In this document: positions 8,266-14,837 of the stretch, piece after piece | Numbering within the stretch: the stretch's first letter is position 1 | Layout: every line of letters starts with the position of its first letter | Notes under the pieces: generated by a model | What the model saw: the letters and a program-made list of their open reading frames with translations, nothing else | Told to the model about the DNA's origin: nothing | The model's database searches: none | From: Burkholderiales bacterium | Lineage (GTDB): Bacteria; Pseudomonadota; Gammaproteobacteria; Burkholderiales; Burkholderiaceae_C | DNA: 48,669 nt | Direction: 5' to 3' | NCBI GenBank assembly: GCA_003963005.1 | Contig: RXJW01000075.1 | Location: 1-48,669, forward strand | Made by a program: the position numbers and the translations under genes

Positions 8266-9690
8266 ATGAAGCCTTTTGCCGCGCTGATGGCGTTGTCCTT
8301 GACCGCCACGCTCGTGGGTGCGCAGACCGCGCCCGCTACCCCATCCCGCGACGCCCTGCGCTGGGTCGACCGATGGCTGCAGGCGCAGGTCGAGTTCGAC
8401 CAGGTGCCGGGCCTGTCCGCGGCAGTCGTGATCGGGCAGGACACCGTCTGGTCGCGCGGCTTCGGCTTCAGCGATCACGCGCGCCGCGTGCCGGCACGGG
8501 CCGACACGCTCTACAGCATCTGCTCCATCTCCAAGCTGTTCACGTCGATCGCCGTCATGCAGCAGTGGGAGGCCGGCCGCCTGCACCTGGACGATGACAT
8601 TGCGCTGCATATCACCGACTTCGGCCTGAAGCGCAGCGATGCGGCAGGCGGCCCGATCACGATCGAAGCCCTGCTCACCCATTCAGCGGGCCTGCCGCGC
8701 GAGGGCGCCCAAGCCTACTGGACCGCCCCGGATTTCCGCTTCCCGAGCCGCGAGCGGTTGCTGCAGGACCTGAAGGGCCAGACCAGCTTCATGAACGCCG
8801 GCGAGCGCTACCAGTACAGCAACCTCGGCATGGCCCTGCTCGGTGAGGTCGTCGAGCGGCGCTCGGGCCAGCCCTACGCGGCCTATGTGCAGCAGCACAT
8901 CCTCGGCCCGCTGGCGCTGAAGGACACCCGGCCCTTCATGCCGCGCGACCAGGGCGATCGACTGGCGCAGGGCTTCGGGGCCCGCAAGCGCGATGGCAGC
9001 CGGGACCCGGTGCCGTCCTTCGACACCCAGGGCCTCGCGGCTGCAGCCGGCTTCACCTCGTCGGTGCTCGACCTGTCGCGGTTTGCGGCGTGGCAGTTCC
9101 GCCTGCGCAAGGCCAGCCAGTCCGAGGTGCTGAAGCCGTCCACGCTGCGCGGCATGCAGCGCCAGCACTTCGTCGACGCCGATGGCACGGCCGTGGGGTT
9201 GGGCTTCTTCGTCTCGAAGGATGGCGGCAAGAACGTGGCGGGTCACTCCGGCTGGTGCCCCGGCCAGCGCTCGACGCTGAGCCTGCAGCTGGATGACGAG
9301 ATCGCCGTGGTGCTGGCCACCAATGCCAGCGACACCGAGTCGCTGAGCCGCTACTCGCGGCCCATCCGTCAGCTGCTGCAGAAAGGCCTGACGCTGCCGG
9401 CGGCCAAGGATGCTGCCGCCCTGGAGGCTTACGCCGGCGAGTACGAGTCGCAGCCCTGGACCAGCGCTACCCTGGTCCTGCCCTGGGGCGAGGATCTGGC
9501 GACCATGGATCTGCCCGAGCGAGATCCCGCCGGCGCCCTGACCGTGCTCAAGGCCAGTGGCAAGGACCGCTTCCGGGCCGTGCGTGCCGACGGCAGCCTG
9601 GCGGAGGAGTGGCAATTTGTTCGCGATGCCCAGGGCCGTGTCATTGCGTTCGAGGTCTGGCACCAGCGGGTGCCCAAGCGCGTGCCCTGA
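8266..9690 (+). CDS. Secreted serine hydrolase, class C beta-lactamase/esterase fold
   Basis: 474 residues from ATG at 8266, preceded by a strong GGGGGGA ribosome site. The start opens a signal peptide (MKPFAALMALSLTATLVGAQ), so the enzyme should be periplasmic. The three motifs of the beta-lactamase/penicillin-binding fold are present: SISK (S87 nucleophile, K90), YSN (Y184, N186) and HSG (H327-G329) in place of KTG. HSG at this position is usual in esterase EstB-like and D-aminopeptidase-like members rather than clinical AmpC enzymes. A C-terminal extension (about 390-474) looks like the small lipocalin-like domain found in several of these proteins. The natural substrate is unknown; beta-lactam resistance should not be assumed. 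Confidence 0.85.
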   Translation: MKPFAALMALSLTATLVGAQTAPATPSRDALRWVDRWLQAQVEFDQVPGLSAAVVIGQDTVWSRGFGFSDHARRVPARADTLYSICSISKLFTSIAVMQQWEAGRLHLDDDIALHITDFGLKRSDAAGGPITIEALLTHSAGLPREGAQAYWTAPDFRFPSRERLLQDLKGQTSFMNAGERYQYSNLGMALLGEVVERRSGQPYAAYVQQHILGPLALKDTRPFMPRDQGDRLAQGFGARKRDGSRDPVPSFDTQGLAAAAGFTSSVLDLSRFAAWQFRLRKASQSEVLKPSTLRGMQRQHFVDADGTAVGLGFFVSKDGGKNVAGHSGWCPGQRSTLSLQLDDEIAVVLATNASDTESLSRYSRPIRQLLQKGLTLPAAKDAAALEAYAGEYESQPWTSATLVLPWGEDLATMDLPERDPAGALTVLKASGKDRFRAVRADGSLAEEWQFVRDAQGRVIAFEVWHQRVPKRVP

Positions 9691-9733
9691 GCGGCGCTAA
9701 GCTGCGCGCCTCGCTCGATTCCCAAACGACCCC

Positions 9734-10681
9734 GTGGCGCACGCTTTCCTTGAAGTTCTTCGTTCGAGCCGTCATCGGCTCGCCACTGCGGCGCTGGCCG
9801 TGGTGCTGGCCGGCTGTTCCGTCGTGCCCAGCCAGCCGCCCCAACCGCCGGTCGTCACGCCGCCCCAGGTCGATCCGGTCGTCCCGGTCGTCAAGCCCGT
9901 GCCCAAGCCGCCTCGCGTCGGCTTGGCCCTGGGCGGTGGCGCCGCACGGGGCTTTGCTCACATCGGCGTCATCCAGGTGCTGGAGGAGAACGGCATCAAG
10001 GTCGACCTGGTGGCCGGCACCTCGGCGGGCAGCCTGGTGGCGTCGCTCTATGCCTCGGGCAAGTCCGGCAAGGAGATGCAGGCGCTGGCCGACACGATGG
10101 ACGAAGGCGCCATCACCGACTGGTCGTTCCCGCTGCGCGGCCTGATCCGCGGCGAGGCGCTGGCGCGCTACATCCGCGACAAGACCGGCGGCCGGGCCAT
10201 CGAGCAGATGGCGCTGCCCCTGGGCATCGTCGCCACCGACCTGTCCGACGGCTCTTCCATCCTGTTCCGCAGCGGCGACACCGGCACGGCCGTGCGCGCG
10301 TCCAGTGCCGTGCCCGCGGTCTTCCAGCCGGTGCGCATCGGCCAGCGTGAGTACGTGGACGGCGGCCTGGTGTCGCCGGTGCCGGTGCGCTTCGCCAAGG
10401 AGATGGGGGCGCAACTCGTCATTGCCGTCGACATCACGTCGCCGCCGGAGAAAGACCCCCCGGGAGACGCCTTCCGCATGCTGATGCAGACTTTCTCGAT
10501 CATGGGCCGGAGCATCAACATGTTCGAGTTGCGTGACGCGGACATCGTCATCCGGCCGCGCCTGGACGGCGTCAGCAGCGCCGACTTCACGGCTCGCCGA
10601 CGCGCCGTGCAGGCCGGCCGCGAGGCGGCCCAGGCGCTGTTGCCGCTGATCCGCCAGCGCATTGCCGACAAGACCCGCTGA
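9734..10681 (+). CDS. Patatin-like phospholipase, predicted lipoprotein
   Basis: 315 residues from a GTG at 9734. This start gives a lipoprotein signal ending in LAGC (lipid-modified Cys28), followed by a proline-rich spacer (about 30-55). The patatin domain follows: oxyanion loop GGGAARG, nucleophile elbow GTSAG (S97) and the Asp of DGG (D209), the Ser-Asp dyad of patatin lipases. It resembles RssA-type bacterial patatins. Anchoring in a membrane facing the periplasm is inferred from the lipobox. The gene stands 43 bp after the serine hydrolase and 15 bp before the Lon-domain gene, so all three may be cotranscribed. Substrate unknown, probably phospholipid or lysophospholipid. Confidence 0.85.
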   Translation: MAHAFLEVLRSSRHRLATAALAVVLAGCSVVPSQPPQPPVVTPPQVDPVVPVVKPVPKPPRVGLALGGGAARGFAHIGVIQVLEENGIKVDLVAGTSAGSLVASLYASGKSGKEMQALADTMDEGAITDWSFPLRGLIRGEALARYIRDKTGGRAIEQMALPLGIVATDLSDGSSILFRSGDTGTAVRASSAVPAVFQPVRIGQREYVDGGLVSPVPVRFAKEMGAQLVIAVDITSPPEKDPPGDAFRMLMQTFSIMGRSINMFELRDADIVIRPRLDGVSSADFTARRRAVQAGREAAQALLPLIRQRIADKTR

Positions 10682-10696
10682 CCTGACACCCCCGCC

Positions 10697-11344
10697 ATGG
10701 CCCCCGACATCGAGACGCCGCTCTTCCCCTTGCGCTCGGTGCTCTTCCCGGGCGACCCGCTGCCGCTGCGCATCTTCGAGCCGCGCTACCTCGACATGGT
10801 GCAACGCTGCCACGCCCGCAAGCTGCCCTTCGGCGTCGTCACGCTGAGCGAAGGGCAGGACGTGCGCACCCGCGAAGGCGGCGGCTTCCAGCGCGAGGTG
10901 TTCCACGACGTCGGCACGCTGGCCTCCATCGAGCAGTTCGACGCCAGCCAGCCGGGCCTCATCCACATCCGCACGGTCGGGCGCCAGCGCTTTCGGCTGC
11001 GCAGCCGGCGCTGCCTCAGCCACGGCCTGTGGGTCGGCGAGATCGACCCGCTGCCGGACGATGCCGACGTGGCCGTGCCGGACGACCTCCGCCTCGCGGC
11101 GCGGCAACTGCAGGATGTGCTGGCGAGCCTCTCGGGCCGGGCCGCCCCCGAAGACCTGCCTGTGCAGCCGCCCTACCGCTGGGAGGACGCCGGCTGGCTC
11201 GCCAACCGATGGGCCGGGCTGCTGCCGATGTCGCTGGACGAGCGGCACCGGCTGATGGCGTTGGAGAACCCGCTGCTGCGCTTGGAGCTGGTGGTGGACC
11301 GGCTCGACGCGCTCACGGCGCCTGGTGGTCCAGCCAGGCCGTGA
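10697..11344 (+). CDS. Stand-alone Lon N-terminal (LAN/PUA-like) domain protein
   Basis: 215 residues. It opens with TPLFPLRSVLFPGDPLPLRIFEPRY, the signature start of the Lon protease substrate-binding domain, then GTLASIEQFD and IHIRTVGRQRFRL, matching the first about 190 residues of Lon. There is no AAA+ or protease domain, so it may bind proteins or peptides without cutting them. Such single-domain proteins are widespread in proteobacteria and mostly of unknown role. The gene's last 32 bp overlap the 3' end of the convergent alpha/beta hydrolase gene. Confidence 0.85.
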   Translation: MAPDIETPLFPLRSVLFPGDPLPLRIFEPRYLDMVQRCHARKLPFGVVTLSEGQDVRTREGGGFQREVFHDVGTLASIEQFDASQPGLIHIRTVGRQRFRLRSRRCLSHGLWVGEIDPLPDDADVAVPDDLRLAARQLQDVLASLSGRAAPEDLPVQPPYRWEDAGWLANRWAGLLPMSLDERHRLMALENPLLRLELVVDRLDALTAPGGPARP

Positions 11345-12146
11345 GGGTCGCCAGCACCTCGGCCTTCTCCGGTTCGTTGAAGATCTCGTGCGCGAAGCCC
11401 GGCCAGGGGCGCGTGGCCACCACCTGTGCCGGCGCGGCGGCCGCGAAGGCCTCGCTGCCGCGCGGGGCGACGCAGCGGTCGGCACCGGCCCACATCAGCA
11501 TCGTGGGCACCGTCCAGCGTGCTGCTGCCGCGATGGCCTGCGCACCGCCATCGACGATGAAGCGCGTGAGCCGGGCGGTGATGCGGTCATGGACGAGCGG
11601 GTCGCTGACGTAGGCGGCCACGACCGCCGGGTCGCGGCAGATCCAGTCCGGCTTCAGGCCATTGCCCACGGCCAGGCCGGGGGCGAGCGTTTCGGCCAGC
11701 GACAGGGCCAGCTTCTGCGCGCCGCTGAGGCCCGGATCCAGCGCGGGCGACGACAGCACGAGGCCGTCCAGCGGCCGGCTCCAGTCGGCCGGGCGGGGCG
11801 CCAGGGCTTCCGCGGCAAAGCGCGCCGCCACCACGCCGCCCATGCTGTGCCCCAGCAACACGAAGGGACGGCCCGCCTGGCGCACGGTGTCGATCACGCG
11901 GGCCGTGTCGCGCAGCAGCGCGTCGTGCCGGGGAATGTCGCCGCGTTGGCCCGCACTCTGGCCGTGGCCGCGATGGTCCCATCCCTGCACGTCCCAGCCG
12001 TGTGCGTTGAGCGTGGCCGCCACGGGGGCGTAGCGGCCGATGTGCTCGCCCAGGCCGTGGCAGATCAGCACCTGGCCGCGCGCTGACGCGGGCGCCGGCC
12101 AGTGGTGCAGGAACAGGGCGATGCCGTCGTCGGTGGTGATGTTCAT
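11313..12146 (-). CDS. Alpha/beta hydrolase, monoacylglycerol lipase-like
   Basis: 277 residues from ATG at 12146. The oxyanion region HGLGEHIGRY and the elbow GHSMGG (S101) are typical of the Hydrolase_4/monoglyceride-lipase group; Asp223 (GADRCV) and His253 (GFAHEIFNE) complete the triad. No signal peptide is visible, so it is probably cytoplasmic. It likely acts as a lysophospholipase or monoacylglycerol lipase. It lies downstream of the LytTR regulator on the same strand (36 bp gap), so it might be read from that operon. Its 3' end overlaps the Lon-domain gene by 32 bp, unusual but plausible for convergent genes. Confidence 0.85.
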   Translation of the reverse strand: MNITTDDGIALFLHHWPAPASARGQVLICHGLGEHIGRYAPVAATLNAHGWDVQGWDHRGHGQSAGQRGDIPRHDALLRDTARVIDTVRQAGRPFVLLGHSMGGVVAARFAAEALAPRPADWSRPLDGLVLSSPALDPGLSGAQKLALSLAETLAPGLAVGNGLKPDWICRDPAVVAAYVSDPLVHDRITARLTRFIVDGGAQAIAAAARWTVPTMLMWAGADRCVAPRGSEAFAAAAPAQVVATRPWPGFAHEIFNEPEKAEVLATLTAWLDHQAP

Positions 12147-12182
12147 CGTGGGCGCGAGTGTGCCCGAGGAGTCTGCACGGGC

Positions 12183-12908
12183 TCAGATGGCCTGCCGCAA
12201 CTTCTCGTAGCCCGTGCGGCTCACCGGGATGCGCTTGCCGTTCTTCATGCGGGCGATGTAGGCCTCGCTGTCGGTCTTCTCCAGGCCCTGCAGTTGCGCG
12301 AGGTTGATGATGAAGGACCGGTGTACCCGCACGAAGCGCACCGGGTCGAGCTGGGTTTCCAGCTCGGAGATGCGCTGCGCCTTCAGGTGCTCGCGGCCGT
12401 GGGCGTGGAAGGCGACGTTGTCGGCCTGGGACTCGATGTAGGCGATGTCGTCGACCAGCAGCACCTGCAGCCCTTCGCCGTCACGCACCAGCACCCGCGA
12501 CAGCCGGGGTGCCGTGGGAGCGACGAGGGCGTCGAGCCCGGGTTGCGGCTGGCCGATCAGGCGCCGCGCGCGCGCCAGCGCCGCATCGAAGCGGTCCTGC
12601 GTGAAGGGCTTGAGCAGGTAGTCGACCGCGTGCAGCTCGAAAGCGCGCAGCGCATGCTGGTCATGGGCCGTGGTGAAGATGACGCCGTCGCGCCGGCCGG
12701 TCAGCTCCAGCACCTCCAGGCCGGTGAGCTTGGGCATCTGGATGTCCAGGAACACGAGGTCAGGCTTGAGATCGGTGATCGCGCGGGCCGCCGCCAGCCC
12801 GTGGTCGGCCTCCGACACGACACGGATGTCGGCATGCCGGCGCAGGTACTCGGCCAGCAGCCGGCGGGCCAGGGGTTCGTCGTCGGCGATGAGGGCGGTG
12901 AGCGTCAT
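12183..12908 (-). CDS. LytTR-family response regulator
   Basis: 241 residues from ATG at 12908 (MTLTALIADDEPLARRLL...). The receiver domain (1-120) has the acidic pair DDE and phospho-acceptor D55 in FLDIQMPK. The C-terminal LytTR DNA-binding domain (about 137-241) includes DDIAYIESQADNVAFH and VRVHRSFIINLAQ. The start codon overlaps the stop of the histidine kinase gene (ATGA, 12905-12908), so the two are translationally coupled. It is the cognate regulator of the LytS-type kinase next door. Target genes are unknown; AlgR/LytR relatives control envelope, biofilm or alginate functions. Confidence 0.92.
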   Translation of the reverse strand: MTLTALIADDEPLARRLLAEYLRRHADIRVVSEADHGLAAARAITDLKPDLVFLDIQMPKLTGLEVLELTGRRDGVIFTTAHDQHALRAFELHAVDYLLKPFTQDRFDAALARARRLIGQPQPGLDALVAPTAPRLSRVLVRDGEGLQVLLVDDIAYIESQADNVAFHAHGREHLKAQRISELETQLDPVRFVRVHRSFIINLAQLQGLEKTDSEAYIARMKNGKRIPVSRTGYEKLRQAI

Positions 12909-13966
12909 GGCTGGGGTTCGAAGGGGAGGGTGATCTCGACGGCAAAGCCCTCGGCGGACGGGCCCCACTGGGCCTGTGCCCGGCCGGCGTACTGGGCGGC
13001 CAGGCGCTCGCGGAGATTGCGCAGACCGAGGCCGAGGCCGCTGGCAGGCGGCGCCTGTGCCGGCACCGGATTGCGGACTGCCACGTGCAGCCAGCCTTCG
13101 CGCACCAGCGCCTGCACCTGCAGCAGGCCACCTTCGTCGCAGGCGCGTAGGCCGTGCTTGAGGGCGTTCTCCACCAGCGGCTGCAGTGTGAGCGGGGGCA
13201 GCAGGGCGGGCAGTGCGGCGTCCGGCGCATCGATGCGCAGTGAGAGCTTGTCGCCGAGGCGCTGCTGCTCGATGGCGAGGTAATGGCGCACCAGGCCGAG
13301 CTCGTCGCGCAGCGGGATGCGGTCGCGCCCGGCGAGCTCCAGGGTCTGGCGGAAGAACTGCGCCAGGTCGATGGCCATGGCGCGGGCGCCTGCCGGGTCG
13401 AGGTGGGTCAGCGCGCTGATCGCGTTCAGGCTGTTGAACAGGAAGTGCGGGTCGATCTGCAGGCGCAGCAACTGCAGCTCCATGTCGCGGGCCAGCAGGC
13501 GGGCCTGGGCCTCGCGGGCCGTGGCGGCCTGGGTGTGCTGGAAGGCGATCAGCAGGTCGTGCGCGAGCACCGACAGCACCAGCAGCCCGAGCACCGTGAC
13601 CGCCAGCACCGTGATGCCGCCGGGTGACAGGGCGACCCAGCCCTGGGGATGGCCGAGCAAGGCGCCGCCGCCGTCCCAGGCCACGGCCAGGCCCACGAAC
13701 AGCACACCCAGCGTGACGACCAGCGCCGCGCGGTAGCCCAGCGCGGTCGCCCAAGGCACGCTGCCGAAAGCCTGGCTGCGGCAGGGGTAGTAGGTGGCCA
13801 GCGCGACGAAGGCGAAGACGGCGCACAGCGGCACGGTCCACGGCAGGGCCGCGTCGAGCGGGGCGATCTGCAGCCCGTGCAGCAGGGCTGCCAGCGCCGG
13901 CCCGGTCAGCGACCAGGCCAGCAGGTAGGCCACGAGGCCGCGCCAGTGGGTCAGCAGCGGGTGCAA
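12905..13966 (-). CDS. LytS/YehU-type sensor histidine kinase
   Basis: 353 residues. Four hydrophobic segments fill about 10-140. A short coiled linker is followed by the His_kinase domain with LQIDPHFLFNSLNAISAL (phospho-acceptor H174). The ATP-binding domain contains LVENALKHGL (N box) and GLGLGLRNLRERL (G box). This is the minimal LytS-type architecture that partners LytTR regulators. The gene is 4 bp from the LiaF-like gene upstream and overlaps the regulator gene by 4 bp, giving a compact three-gene operon. There is no large extracytoplasmic sensor domain, so it probably senses the membrane or a membrane partner such as the LiaF-like protein. Confidence 0.9.
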   Translation of the reverse strand: MHPLLTHWRGLVAYLLAWSLTGPALAALLHGLQIAPLDAALPWTVPLCAVFAFVALATYYPCRSQAFGSVPWATALGYRAALVVTLGVLFVGLAVAWDGGGALLGHPQGWVALSPGGITVLAVTVLGLLVLSVLAHDLLIAFQHTQAATAREAQARLLARDMELQLLRLQIDPHFLFNSLNAISALTHLDPAGARAMAIDLAQFFRQTLELAGRDRIPLRDELGLVRHYLAIEQQRLGDKLSLRIDAPDAALPALLPPLTLQPLVENALKHGLRACDEGGLLQVQALVREGWLHVAVRNPVPAQAPPASGLGLGLRNLRERLAAQYAGRAQAQWGPSAEGFAVEITLPFEPQP

Positions 13967-13970
13967 GGCG

Positions 13971-14693
13971 TCAGTACTTGATCTCGACGCCGCCGAACAT
14001 CACCTCGCCGGTGAGGATGAGCCGCGGGCCGGGGGTCATGGGGGGCACGGTCTTGTCTTCGACGCCGCCGAAGGTCGACGCCACCTCGACCGCGATCTGC
14101 CAGTCCCGCGGCACGCGCAGCTCGACACCGCTGAAGCGCGCCGAGATGTCCAGCCGGGCCTCGGGGCCTGCCATGCGCGCCTGCGTCAGGTCGAGCTCCA
14201 CGCCGCCGAAGGTGCTGGTGATGCGGCCGCCCTTGAAGGCGGTCGAATCGTTGCGCTGGCTGACGGCGCTGAAGCTGGCCTGGATGTCGACCTGCTCACC
14301 ATGCTCCAGCGTGATTTCGTTGGACCAGGCGGGGTCGACCGGGCGGGGCCACAGCCCGCGCATGACGATGGACACGCCGAACACGATGATGAACACCGGC
14401 CACCAATCGCGCCAATGGAACTGGAGGTAGCCCAGGTTCTGCGCGGTGACCATGAGCCCGGCGACGATCAGGATCGCACCCATCAGGCCGCTGCCGCGGT
14501 GCATCGGCCAGGCCAGCCGCGCCACGCCCCAGATCACGAGGGCCAGCGGCCAGAAGGTGCGCATCAGCGAGATGTCGAAGAGGCGCAGGTTGTCCAGCAG
14601 CACGACCACGCCGACACCGATGACGAGCAGGCCGAACAGCACGCGGTGGCCGGCGTGGCGGACGTGGGAAGCAGGGGAACGGTCGCGGCGCAT
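13971..14693 (-). CDS. LiaF-like membrane protein with toastrack-type C-terminal repeats
   Basis: About 240 residues from ATG at 14693 (MRRDRSPASHV...); the frame stays open to 14813 but that extension is arginine/proline-rich. Membrane helices near the N-terminus (RVLFGLLVIGVGVVVLL, FWPLALVIWGVARLAW, LMGAILIVAGLMVTA, WWPVFIIVFGVSIVM) match the DUF5668/LiaF_N region. The C-terminal half carries four copies of an FGGVE-type motif (STFGGVELDL, ARFSGVELRV, STFGGVEDK, VMFGGVEIKY), the beta-repeat of the LiaF/DUF2154 toastrack domain. In Firmicutes LiaF restrains the LiaS kinase. Here it precedes a LytS-type kinase and its regulator, so an analogous restraining role is plausible but inferred. Confidence 0.8.
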   Translation of the reverse strand: MRRDRSPASHVRHAGHRVLFGLLVIGVGVVVLLDNLRLFDISLMRTFWPLALVIWGVARLAWPMHRGSGLMGAILIVAGLMVTAQNLGYLQFHWRDWWPVFIIVFGVSIVMRGLWPRPVDPAWSNEITLEHGEQVDIQASFSAVSQRNDSTAFKGGRITSTFGGVELDLTQARMAGPEARLDISARFSGVELRVPRDWQIAVEVASTFGGVEDKTVPPMTPGPRLILTGEVMFGGVEIKY

Positions 14694-14837
14694 GAGCGGG
14701 ATCAGGAATGTCGATGGCCGCAAGTAGACCCCGAAGCGGCGCGCCCGTGAGCGGCCGGGCGGCGAATCGACGACAGGGGCCGACGAATCGACAGGGTGTC
14801 GGCCGGCCGTCACCCCCGCCGCCCGGGGCCGATGGCC

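Noticed and set aside
8266..9690. Serine hydrolase as an AmpC antibiotic-resistance beta-lactamase
   Set aside because: The third motif is HSG rather than KTG and the protein has an extra C-terminal region, as in esterase or peptidase relatives; resistance cannot be claimed.
11828..12086. Plus-strand frames opposite the alpha/beta hydrolase
   Set aside because: No domain or ribosome site; the minus-strand hydrolase has the full catalytic triad.
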